From positions 600-26,617 of the forward strand of contig DKBH01000014.1 of the NCBI GenBank assembly GCA_002451165.1: a stretch of 26,018 nt of DNA, written 5' to 3'. The stretch comes from Nitrospiraceae bacterium UBA6905. GTDB lineage: Bacteria; Nitrospirota; Thermodesulfovibrionia; Thermodesulfovibrionales; UBA6898. Under the pieces are notes generated by a model. The model had not been told where the DNA came from, did no database searches, and was given only the letters and a program-made list of their open reading frames with translations. Made by a program: the position numbers and the translations under genes. Shown here piece after piece: positions 1 to 6,879 of this stretch. Positions within the stretch are counted from its first letter, which is position 1; each line of letters starts with the position of its first letter.

Positions 1-432
1 ATACTTGTCTTTTCCGGCATCGGCAGCCTCTGGCAGAAGAAGATGGTCCTCTCCCCCCTGCGGAGGATATCCGTTGCTGCCGCGGCTGTCATCGTCCTTA
101 TGATATTGTTGGCGGTCCTGCTCGACCGGCTTCTTGACGTTGTTTCCGGTTATGGCATCCTGATCCGCTTTACCGCTTCCGCACTTTCCCTGTCACCGCT
201 TGCATTTTTCATGGGTTGGATGTTCCCATCCGGATTGATGATTCTTGAAAAAGGTCCGCAGGTTCTCATTCCATGGGCCTGGGGTGTCAACGGGTTCACC
301 TCGGTGATGGCAGCTCCGCTCTCCGTGATGCTGGCCATGGCGCACGGGTTTGCGAGCGTCATAGCCGCAGCTGTGCTCTGCTATGGTATTGCCGTGTTTG
401 CAGCGGCGGGTATGGCGCGGGTTCTGAAATGA
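1..432 (+). CDS. C-terminal part of an integral-membrane spermidine-synthase-like protein (partial)
   Basis: The reading frame is open from base 1, so the gene starts upstream of the window; the ATG at 43 is internal. The visible 143 residues hold about four hydrophobic segments and the motif FMGWMFPSGLMIL followed by PWAWGVNGFTSV. This pairing is typical of the C-terminal membrane half of large fused MFS/spermidine-synthase-like proteins found in environmental bacteria. The methyltransferase/aminopropyltransferase domain, if present, would lie upstream and cannot be seen, so catalytic activity cannot be judged. The gene ends 57 bases before the convergent DUF3147-type gene. The family assignment rests on pattern recognition of the PWAWGVNG block; the substrate is unknown. 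Confidence 0.72.
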   Translation: MLVFSGIGSLWQKKMVLSPLRRISVAAAAVIVLMILLAVLLDRLLDVVSGYGILIRFTASALSLSPLAFFMGWMFPSGLMILEKGPQVLIPWAWGVNGFTSVMAAPLSVMLAMAHGFASVIAAAVLCYGIAVFAAAGMARVLK

Positions 433-489
433 GAAAACAGGAGATCTCGGGAAAAGGGGCTGTTGAGAGGCCCGATGGGTAGCGGCGCG

Positions 490-819
490 TCAGAATCGCT
501 GCAGGATGAGATAGGCGATTGCTACATAGCAGCCCAATCCGACAAGAAGAGACGGGACCATGCCGATGCGGGGTGTCATGAAGAGGACGGTGAAGATATA
601 GAGAAGCCACGGCACGAGCATGATAAGCAAACCTTTGGCATAGGGAACGACCGCTGATTCCCCCGCTTCGCGGTAAATCATGAGAAATGTGATGAGGGTC
701 ATGACCGGCATATTCGCGATAAATGCGGCGAACAAAGAACGGCTATGACTAGCGTAATAGGTGACTACGCTGACAACGGTTCCGCCGAGCAGAAAATAAA
801 GAAGATATTTTATACCCAT
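490..819 (-). CDS. DUF3147/GlpM-like small membrane protein
   Basis: This 109-residue protein is almost entirely hydrophobic, with four predicted membrane helices. It opens with KYLLYFLLGGTVVS and continues with a central FIANMPVMTLITFLMIY segment. The pattern (helix, short polar stretch, then an ALIANMP-like helix) resembles the DUF3147/GlpM family of small inner-membrane proteins with no firmly known function. The start is the ATG at 819. There is no Shine-Dalgarno sequence in front of it, but a TACAAT hexamer ends 7 bases upstream, so the mRNA may be leaderless. It is divergent from the metallopeptidase gene at 904. The membrane nature is certain from sequence; the family name is less certain. 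Confidence 0.72.
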   Translation of the reverse strand: MGIKYLLYFLLGGTVVSVVTYYASHSRSLFAAFIANMPVMTLITFLMIYREAGESAVVPYAKGLLIMLVPWLLYIFTVLFMTPRIGMVPSLLVGLGCYVAIAYLILQRF

Positions 820-826
820 AGGTTGT

Positions 827-832
827 ATTGTA
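827..832 (-). promoter_or_regulatory. Candidate -10 box for the DUF3147-type gene
   Basis: On the minus strand this reads TACAAT, 5 of 6 matches to the sigma70 -10 consensus. Seven bases separate it from the ATG at 819, which would place the transcription start at or next to the start codon. No good -35 hexamer is visible at 16-18 bases spacing. Confidence 0.4.
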
Positions 833-891
833 CCGCAACGGACCGCTTATGGGTGCCGGTTCGTGAGGGGTTTATTCTGCAGCTCCTGAGG

Positions 892-897
892 TAAAAT
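892..897 (+). promoter_or_regulatory. Candidate -10 box for the metallopeptidase gene
   Basis: TAAAAT (5 of 6 to consensus) ends 6 bases before the ATG at 904, placing the expected transcription start at the start codon. The only purine-rich stretch, TGAGG at 886-890, is too far upstream (13 bases) to be a normal ribosome binding site. The -35 region is weak. Confidence 0.38.
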
Positions 898-903
898 AGC
901 CCT

Positions 904-1284
904 ATGTCCTACCGGACCGACAGAGAACATTTCATGTCTCTTGTGGAGCAGGTGCTCAGAGAACTTCCTGCCGAGTTTTCTGATTTTCTGACGAATATCA
1001 GCATCCATGTCGAGGATTCTCCTACGACCGATGATGTTAGGAGCACCGGAGCATCGCGGGGCTGCCTGCTGGGATACTTCAGAGGCGTTGAATATCCGGA
1101 AAAAGGAGGATTTTTTGATATCCCTCACCCCCTTCCGGACAAGATCGTGCTTTTTCAGAAGAACATCGAAAAGATATGTGCCTCTGAAAACGAACTCATG
1201 GAAGAGATACGGGCAACCCTTTTTCATGAGGTCGGCCACTACTTCGGAATCGCGGAAGAAGACCTGAGGCGGTTCGGCTATTGA
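904..1284 (+). CDS. Minimal zincin-type metallopeptidase (Zincin_1/DUF1025 family)
   Basis: This 126-residue protein carries the zinc-binding HEXXH motif as HEVGH at residues 108-112, followed by YFGIAEEDLRRFGY. That matches the short C-terminal pattern of the Zincin_1 (PF06262) family of small cytoplasmic putative zinc proteases; the aspartate or glutamate after HExxHxxG would complete the zinc site. The central GCLLGYFRGVEYPEKGG segment followed by PDKIVLFQKNIE is also typical. There is no signal peptide. Length is normal for the family. Its TGA overlaps or abuts the next gene, so the two are probably co-translated. Substrates of this family are largely unknown. The function call (metallopeptidase) is firm at motif level, while the biological role is open. 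Confidence 0.86.
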   Translation: MSYRTDREHFMSLVEQVLRELPAEFSDFLTNISIHVEDSPTTDDVRSTGASRGCLLGYFRGVEYPEKGGFFDIPHPLPDKIVLFQKNIEKICASENELMEEIRATLFHEVGHYFGIAEEDLRRFGY

Positions 1285-1286
1285 AC

Positions 1287-1553
1287 ATGTCCTGCCGAAA
1301 GGGCTGCGGAGCATGCTGTATTGCCGTCTCTATTGCCTCGGGGATCCCTGGTATGCCGGATGGCAAACCCGCCGGTGTCCGGTGCGTGCATCTGGATGAC
1401 GGGAATCTCTGCGTTCTCCATGGACATCCCGGACGCCCCCTCTTTTGCCGCTCTTTCAGACCGTCCGAAGATGTCTGTGGAACGTCATGGGAGCATGCAT
1501 TCAGACGACTTTCCCTGCTTGAGAAACTGACCCGTCCCGATGACAGGAAGTAA
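1287..1553 (+). CDS. CxxCxxCC cysteine-cluster protein (YkgJ-like)
   Basis: This small protein of 88 residues begins MSCRKGCGACCIAV and contains further cysteines at a GVRCVHL, an NLCVLH and an LFCRSF site. That cysteine layout is the signature of the YkgJ/UPF0153 family (PF03692), which is thought to bind zinc or an iron-sulfur cluster. Two starts are possible: TTG at 1281, which overlaps the metallopeptidase stop, and ATG at 1287, three bases after it. I chose the ATG because the conserved cysteine block begins immediately after it. There is no good Shine-Dalgarno sequence, so translation is probably coupled to the upstream gene. The exact role is unknown. Confidence 0.82.
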   Translation: MSCRKGCGACCIAVSIASGIPGMPDGKPAGVRCVHLDDGNLCVLHGHPGRPLFCRSFRPSEDVCGTSWEHAFRRLSLLEKLTRPDDRK

Positions 1554-1697
1554 CCGCATCCGTATCAGTTCGGGAAGTCTAGTTGCAGAGGATTGCGGCA
1601 CCTTTTTTATCTTCGAGTATGGTACAGTGCCGGACACGTCATCGTTGCGCTGTTTCCCTGAACAACGTACAAACATCTATACAAGAACGGAGATGCT

Positions 1698-2285
1698 ATG
1701 AGTAATCGCCTCAACGAAATCCTGAACGCGATCAAGGCACTCGAAAAGAGCGTGCAGGAAGAGATCAGACGCAAGGAAGAGGAGTTCCAATACAAGATAC
1801 GTGAAAGAAAGGTCATCTTTGAGGAAGAGGTGCTTCGTATTCAGGCGACCTTTGTCCGCGGGCTGGTGAAGTATATCCTTGAGGCAAAACCGCTGAATAT
1901 ACTTTCTGCACCCGTGATCTATCTTATGATCATCCCGGCATTTTTTATGGATGCATGTGTGAACCTGTATCAAGTGCTCTGCTTCCCTATCTATGGAATA
2001 CCGAGGGTGAAGCGGCGTGAGCATATCATTCTGGACCGGCATTATCTTAAATATCTCAATGTGATTGAGCGGGTCAACTGTGACTACTGCAGTTATTTCA
2101 ACGGCCTTGCATCCTATATCAGTGAAATAGGGGCGCGTACTGAGCAGTACTGGTGTCCGATCAAGCATGCATCCGGCAAAGCACGCCCGCACGGGCGCTA
2201 TCATCATTTTGCCGATTACGGAGACGCAGAAGCATACCGGGTGCAGCTCTCCGAGATTCGGAAGAAATTTGAGGATGCGGAATGA
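1698..2285 (+). CDS. Conserved protein of unknown function with a CDYC motif and one membrane segment
   Basis: This 195-residue protein has three parts. Residues 1-45 form a strongly charged probable coiled coil (KALEKSVQEEIRRKEEEF). Residues about 70-100 are hydrophobic (ILSAPVIYLMIIPAFFMDACVNLYQVL), one or two membrane segments. The soluble C-terminal part holds NCDYCSYFNGL, EQYWCPIKHA and a His-rich HGRYHHFADYGDA. The two cysteines of CDYC, the later Cys and the histidines could form a metal site, which is an inference. I recognise this as a protein conserved in several environmental proteobacteria and related phyla, but know no named function. The start ATG at 1698 is preceded by a GGAG-type ribosome binding site (ACGGAGATGCT). 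The next gene is hrpB, 45 bases downstream. Confidence 0.8.
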   Translation: MSNRLNEILNAIKALEKSVQEEIRRKEEEFQYKIRERKVIFEEEVLRIQATFVRGLVKYILEAKPLNILSAPVIYLMIIPAFFMDACVNLYQVLCFPIYGIPRVKRREHIILDRHYLKYLNVIERVNCDYCSYFNGLASYISEIGARTEQYWCPIKHASGKARPHGRYHHFADYGDAEAYRVQLSEIRKKFEDAE

Positions 2286-2330
2286 CCGGTTGGTTGTGTC
2301 CGTGCCGCCTGCTCCGTAGGGGATGACCTG

Positions 2331-4859
2331 ATGGCTGCCTATCCAGTTGACGAGATACTAGTGGAGTTGAAAGATGCAGTGACAGCTCACCCGGGAGTAG
2401 TCCTTTCAGCGCCGCCCGGCGCGGGCAAGACGACACGGGTACCGATTGCGCTGCTTGATGTTATTCCCCGTGCACGGGGACGCATTGTCATGCTCGAGCC
2501 CCGGAGGCTTGCAGCCACGTCTGTAGCGCGGTGGATGGCAATGACCCTTCAGGAAAACGTGGGCGAGACCGTCGGCTACTCCATCAGATTTGAAAGCAGG
2601 AAATCTGCAAAAACTCGCATCGAGGTGGTGACCGGGGGCATCCTGACCAGAAGGCTACAATCAGATCCCAGCCTTCAAGGTGTAGCAATGGTTATCTTCG
2701 ACGAGTTCCACGAACGCAGCATTGATGGTGACCTCGCTCTGACATTGTGCCTGGACATGCAAAGAAATCTGAGAGCAGGACTGAAAATAGTGGTGATGTC
2801 CGCGACGCTGGACTGCAAGCCAATCTCAGCACTTCTCGGCGGCGCGCCGGTTATTGCATCCGAAGGCAAGACATTTCCGGTCGAAGAACGATATGGAGAA
2901 GAAAAAACGGTGCTGCAGCCTCTTGAAACTGTTGTGAACGCAGTCAGCAAAGCGCTCAGCGAAACAGAGGGAGATATCCTTGTCTTTCTGCCGGGCGTAA
3001 GGGAGATACGGAGCTGCCATGATGCTCTCAGGGATATGCTCAAGAGTGGAAAGAATCAAATTGCCGTGCAGCCTCTGTTCGGCGATCTTCCCTTTGAAGA
3101 CCAGGAACGGGCCATCCTGCCATCGCAGCATCGCAAAATCGTGCTCGCCACGAATATCGCCGAGACAAGCCTCACCATAGAAGGCATACGTGTTGTTATT
3201 GACAGCGGCCTCACCCGGAGACTGCAGTATGATCCTTCATCGGGTATGAACCGCCTCATAACCGTCAGCGTCTCAAAGGCATCGGCAGAGCAGCGGAAGG
3301 GGCGGGCAGGCCGACTTGTCCCCGGGATCTGCTACCGCCTCTACAGCAGGCATGTCTTTCAGTCCATGCTGCCGTTTACCACGCCGGAGATCCTCATATC
3401 CGACCTTTCCTCCCTTGTACTTGAATTGGCGATATGGGGGGTGAAAGACCCCGCCGGGCTCGCATGGCTTGATGCACCTCCGGATGCAGCATGGAAGTCT
3501 GCGGAGCGGCTGCTTATGGATCTTGGGGCACTTGACCGAAAAGGTTCGGTGACGAAGAGGGGGAAGGCAATGGCCGGATTGCCGCTCCACCCCCGGCTCG
3601 GCAGGCTGCTTTTGAGGGCTGCAGAACTCGGTTGCACAGGACTTGGTGCTGACCTCGCAGCAATCCTTTCAGAACGGGACATGATGCAGCGACGTACGTC
3701 AGACCCTGCAGCGTCCGGCAGGGATTCCGGCATTACAGAGCGGATCGAGGCCCTTCGGGCATGGCGGGCAGGCAAGGCGCCTGCCGGTGTTGATGCATGG
3801 GCTCTTCGCACCATAGAGAGGACATATAAACAGATCATGCGGCACATGGATAGCAATCCCGATGTATTGCCGGCCGGGGAAGACGACGCTGATCTGATAC
3901 CGCGCCTTCTGCTCTGCGCATACCCTGATAGAATCGCGAAGAGACGGGAAGAAGGCCTTGGCCGGTTTGTCCTAAGTCAGGGAAGGGGCATCCGGCTGCC
4001 TGCTGCGAGCAGCCTGGCGAATTATCCCTATATTATCGCGGTCAATCTGGATGCCGGAGAGAAGGCAGAGGGCAGCGTACATTTGGCTGAGCCGGTGAGC
4101 GAGGAACGTATCCGGCAGGAATGCTGCGGCCGAATCGGTGGCGTGCGCAGGATCGCGTGGGACAAAAAGGAGAAGAGGATCATAGCGGTCACGGAAGAGC
4201 GGCTCGGCTCGATCCCCTTGTCTACTAAGCCTTTTATTCCTTCAGATGAAGAGGCAGTGCCACTTCTCTACGAGGCGATCAGGAGCAGGCAGGTTCCGCT
4301 GTCATTCAGCACCTCGGCAAGACAGTTCCAGGGACGGGTCATCCTCATGCGGCGTGCTTTTCCGGAAGAGCACTGGCCGGACGTATCGGATGAGCACCTG
4401 TATGCAGACCCGGAGGACTGGCTCAATCCGTGGCTTGGCAGTGTGCGATCAGCAGCTGATATTGAGAAGGTCGATCTGCTTTCTGCACTGCTGTCCCGGC
4501 TTTCCCATCAGCAGCAGCATCTTCTCGACAAACGGCTCCCAATGCGCATGATGGTCCCGAGCGGGAGCAAGGTCGCGGTCGATTATGCCGCGGGAGAACT
4601 GCCGGTCCTTGCCGTCAAGCTGCAGGAGATGTTCGGACTTGCCGACACTCCTGTTGTTGCGGAAGGCAGGGTGAAGATCGTCCTCCACCTGCTTTCCCCT
4701 GCGCGCAGGCCGGTGCAGATGACGCAGGATCTCCGGGGGTTCTGGAACAGCGGATATCAGCAGGTGAAGAAGGAACTGAAGGGCCGCTACCCGAAGCATC
4801 CCTGGCCTGACGATCCCTGGAATGCAGTACCGACAGGGAAGACAAAAAGACGCAGGTAA
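2331..4859 (+). CDS. hrpB: ATP-dependent helicase HrpB
   Basis: At 842 residues this is full length for HrpB. The N-terminal RecA-like domain has Walker A PPGAGKTTRVP (GAGKTT at 30-35), the DEAH-type box as DEFHERS starting at residue 124, and the SAT motif as MSATLD. The second RecA-like domain has ATNIAETSLTIEG and motif VI QRKGRAGR at 321-328. A long C-terminal HrpB-specific region ends with TQDLRGFWNSGY and GRYPKHPWPDDP, diagnostic of HrpB rather than HrpA. HrpB is a cytoplasmic DEAH-box helicase conserved in many bacteria, with a poorly defined RNA-related role. The His replacing Asp in DE-H-type box II is the family norm here (DEFH). There is no frameshift. It stands alone, ending before a bidirectional hairpin. 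Confidence 0.96.
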   Translation: MAAYPVDEILVELKDAVTAHPGVVLSAPPGAGKTTRVPIALLDVIPRARGRIVMLEPRRLAATSVARWMAMTLQENVGETVGYSIRFESRKSAKTRIEVVTGGILTRRLQSDPSLQGVAMVIFDEFHERSIDGDLALTLCLDMQRNLRAGLKIVVMSATLDCKPISALLGGAPVIASEGKTFPVEERYGEEKTVLQPLETVVNAVSKALSETEGDILVFLPGVREIRSCHDALRDMLKSGKNQIAVQPLFGDLPFEDQERAILPSQHRKIVLATNIAETSLTIEGIRVVIDSGLTRRLQYDPSSGMNRLITVSVSKASAEQRKGRAGRLVPGICYRLYSRHVFQSMLPFTTPEILISDLSSLVLELAIWGVKDPAGLAWLDAPPDAAWKSAERLLMDLGALDRKGSVTKRGKAMAGLPLHPRLGRLLLRAAELGCTGLGADLAAILSERDMMQRRTSDPAASGRDSGITERIEALRAWRAGKAPAGVDAWALRTIERTYKQIMRHMDSNPDVLPAGEDDADLIPRLLLCAYPDRIAKRREEGLGRFVLSQGRGIRLPAASSLANYPYIIAVNLDAGEKAEGSVHLAEPVSEERIRQECCGRIGGVRRIAWDKKEKRIIAVTEERLGSIPLSTKPFIPSDEEAVPLLYEAIRSRQVPLSFSTSARQFQGRVILMRRAFPEEHWPDVSDEHLYADPEDWLNPWLGSVRSAADIEKVDLLSALLSRLSHQQQHLLDKRLPMRMMVPSGSKVAVDYAAGELPVLAVKLQEMFGLADTPVVAEGRVKIVLHLLSPARRPVQMTQDLRGFWNSGYQQVKKELKGRYPKHPWPDDPWNAVPTGKTKRRR

Positions 4860-4865
4860 GAATTT

Positions 4866-4886
4866 AGGATGATTATAGGATAATTC
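4866..4886 (+). repeat. Short imperfect tandem repeat after hrpB
   Basis: Two near-copies of TAGGATgATT / TAGGATaATT lie in tandem just after the hrpB stop codon. They are AT-rich and have no clear role; recorded as direct observation only. Confidence 0.35.
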
Positions 4887-4954
4887 GAGGCGGGGTGTTG
4901 TCGTTGAACTGAGCTATCCTCTCGCAGAGAAGAACCCAGATACTGAGGCTGGGA

Positions 4955-4979
4955 GCGGGAGGAATATTTCTCCTCCCGC
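4955..4979. terminator. Bidirectional terminator-like hairpin between convergent genes
   Basis: GCGGGAGGA (4955-4963) and TCCTCCCGC (4971-4979) form a perfect 9-bp stem with a 7-base AT-rich loop. It lies between hrpB (ending 4859) and the small secreted protein gene on the other strand (ending 4992). Uridine runs are weak on both sides, so a rho-independent role is likely but not certain. Confidence 0.6.
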
Positions 4980-4991
4980 ATCTGTTCCGAA

Positions 4992-5258
4992 CTATTTTTT
5001 CTTGTCAGCCTTTACTTCGATCTCGGTCGCCTTCATCTGGTACTGGATTGTTACTTTCGCTCCGACCTTGAGGTCGCCAATCACCTTGGTTGCCTTGTCG
5101 CGGGCTATCTCCCATTTTTCCTTGCCCTTTTCCACGACAATCACATCGTCCTTTATCTCCAGGATCGGACCCGTTACCTGATACGTCTTAAGGGAACCGG
5201 CAAAGGCCAGAGAGGTCAGCATCAGGAACAGCACTGCAGTCATCAGTAGATTCTTCAT
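4992..5258 (-). CDS. Small secreted protein with a short beta-rich (OB-like) domain
   Basis: This 88-residue protein has a clear Sec signal peptide (MKNLLMTAVLFLMLTSLAFA, probable cleavage after AFA). The mature part of about 67 residues has a GPILEIKDDVIVVEKGKEKWEIA segment and a DLKVGAKVTIQYQMKATEIEVK segment. The alternation of short strands suggests a small OB or SH3-like beta barrel in the periplasm. I recognise it as a recurrent uncharacterised periplasmic protein in environmental bacteria. The start ATG at 5258 has a perfect AGGAGG six bases upstream (5265-5270); an in-frame TTG at 5264 would sit directly on that site and is less likely. The gene is 48 bases downstream of the DUF853 ATPase gene, with a hairpin between. 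Confidence 0.78.
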   Translation of the reverse strand: MKNLLMTAVLFLMLTSLAFAGSLKTYQVTGPILEIKDDVIVVEKGKEKWEIARDKATKVIGDLKVGAKVTIQYQMKATEIEVKADKKK

Positions 5259-5264
5259 ACGCAA

Positions 5265-5270
5265 TCCTCC
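5265..5270 (-). promoter_or_regulatory. Consensus ribosome binding site that decides the start at 5258
   Basis: AGGAGG on the minus strand, six bases before ATG 5258. It rules out the alternative TTG at 5264, which is directly adjacent. Confidence 0.7.
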
Positions 5271-5283
5271 TTCATAACATGAA

Positions 5284-5304
5284 ATAAAGCGCCGCTTGTC
5301 GGCG
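5284..5304 (-). terminator. Weak terminator candidate after the DUF853 ATPase gene
   Basis: On the minus strand CGCCG (5304-5300) pairs with CGGCG (5294-5290) around a 5-base loop, followed by the U-rich CTTTATTT. The stem is only 5 bp. If active, it would reduce read-through into the small secreted-protein gene. Confidence 0.38.
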
Positions 5305-5306
5305 GA

Positions 5307-6761
5307 CTATCGCTTCCCTTTGCCGAAGATCGAGCCAAGGACACCCCGGATAATCTGCCTGCCGACTTGGCTGCCGATAGCATGCGCTGCGCTTCTGGCC
5401 ATAGCCTGCAGCATCTTCGTGCTTTCCGAAACCGGCTCGCGTCCTGCCTTGGGTGAGGCAGGCGCTGCAGCGGCTTGCGCGGTTTTTTCCTTTAGTTTTT
5501 CATATGCCGACTCCCTGTCCACGACGCGTTCATAGTGTCCAGCCAAAACCGAACTGCCGATAACCGATGAACGCTCCGCGTCGGTCAGGGGCCGGAGACG
5601 GCTGCGGGGAGGGAAGATCAGGGCACGCTCCACCATGCCGGGTATACCGTTCGTATCGAGGAATGATACTAATGCTTCTCCCACGCCGAGCTCCATAATG
5701 GTTTTCGTCACATCAAGATCCGGGTTGGTGCGGAATGTCTCTGCTGCTGCTTTCACCGCCTTCTGCTCCTTTGGAGTAAATGCCCGCAGGGCATGCTGCA
5801 CCCGGTTGCCGAGCTGTCCGAGCACGTCCTCGGGGAGATCCAGGGGATTTTGCGTTATGAAATAGACGCCCACACCCTTTGAACGGATAAGTCGTACCAC
5901 CTGTTCGATCTTGTTCTTTAAAACCGGGGGGATATCTTCAAACAGCAGATGTGCTTCATCAAAAAAGAATGTGAAGACAGGCTTTGGCGGGTCCCCTACT
6001 TCGGGGAGTTGTTCGAAGAGCTCAGAAAGCAGCCAAAGCAAAAATGTGGCATACAGTTTTGGCGACTGCATAAGCTTATCAGCTGCGAGGACATTGATCA
6101 TTCCCTTGCCCATACTGTCTGTCTGCATCATATCCTGAAGGTTTAGGGCAGGTTCGCCAAAGAGGAGGTCTCCTCCTTGCTCTTCGAGCGCTAATAAACT
6201 CCGCTGGATAGCGCCAATGCTCGCCGCAGATATATTGCCGTATTCATTCTTGAACTGGTCGGCCTGTTCGCCCACGAACTTGACCATGGAGCGAAGATCT
6301 TTCAGGTCAAGGAGGAGCAGACCGTTATCGTCAGCGATCTTGAAGCTCATGGTAAGGAGGCTGGCCTGAATGTCGTTCAGGTTCAGTATCCGTCCGAGGA
6401 GGAGAGGCCCCATTTCCGAGACCGTAGTCCTCAGGGGGTGTCCTTTTGTCCCAAAAACGTCCCAGAAGACGACCGGAAACCCGTTATATTGCATATCCGC
6501 CATGCCCAGCTGGGCTGCGCGCTCCCGCACTTTGGGATGATCTCCCCCCGGCTGCGCCATCCCGGAAAGATCCCCTTTTATATCTGCCAGGAATACGGGG
6601 ACACCGACAGCACTGAACTGCTCGGCAAGTACCCGGAGGGTAACGGTTTTGCCGGTACCGGTGGCTCCGGCGACCAATCCGTGACGGTTTGCCATACGCG
6701 GGATGAGACAGACATCATGACCGGCCTTTGCTATGCAGAGCGCTTCGGATGTTTCCGCCAT
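5307..6761 (-). CDS. HerA/YjgR-like ATPase (DUF853)
   Basis: This 484-residue P-loop ATPase has Walker A as GATGTGKT at residues 32-39, then VFLADIKGDLSGMAQPGG, and Walker B as FFFDEAHLLF, followed by IRSKGVGVYFITQNPLDLP. These blocks, the DALRAFTPKEQKAV-like segment (here HALRAFTPKEQKAV) and the C-terminal IIRGVLGSIFG ending are characteristic of DUF853/YjgR, a HerA-FtsK superfamily branch of unknown cellular function. Length is normal for the family. The start ATG at 6761 has GAGGAG five bases upstream. The radical SAM gene lies upstream on the same strand with a 118-base gap, so the two could be co-transcribed. There is no partner nuclease next to it, so a HerA-NurA-type DNA-processing or defence role is not supported. 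Confidence 0.93.
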   Translation of the reverse strand: MAETSEALCIAKAGHDVCLIPRMANRHGLVAGATGTGKTVTLRVLAEQFSAVGVPVFLADIKGDLSGMAQPGGDHPKVRERAAQLGMADMQYNGFPVVFWDVFGTKGHPLRTTVSEMGPLLLGRILNLNDIQASLLTMSFKIADDNGLLLLDLKDLRSMVKFVGEQADQFKNEYGNISAASIGAIQRSLLALEEQGGDLLFGEPALNLQDMMQTDSMGKGMINVLAADKLMQSPKLYATFLLWLLSELFEQLPEVGDPPKPVFTFFFDEAHLLFEDIPPVLKNKIEQVVRLIRSKGVGVYFITQNPLDLPEDVLGQLGNRVQHALRAFTPKEQKAVKAAAETFRTNPDLDVTKTIMELGVGEALVSFLDTNGIPGMVERALIFPPRSRLRPLTDAERSSVIGSSVLAGHYERVVDRESAYEKLKEKTAQAAAAPASPKAGREPVSESTKMLQAMARSAAHAIGSQVGRQIIRGVLGSIFGKGKR

Positions 6762-6879
6762 GGGTTCTCCTCACTAAATGCAGTGAAAAAAGATGCATCA
6801 TAATATCATGAGCACGGTCAAAAGTGAAGGTGAAGCCGAACAAACATTAGGCCACGCCGTGCGGCAGAGGGCAGACCAT

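Noticed and set aside
847..1314. 155-codon minus-strand open frame over the metallopeptidase
   Set aside because: Antisense to a gene with a clear HEXXH motif; no domain or ribosome site.
5307..6761. HerA-type anti-phage or DNA-end-processing system
   Set aside because: The protein is of the DUF853/YjgR branch, and no NurA, SIR2, nuclease or other defence partner lies beside it.
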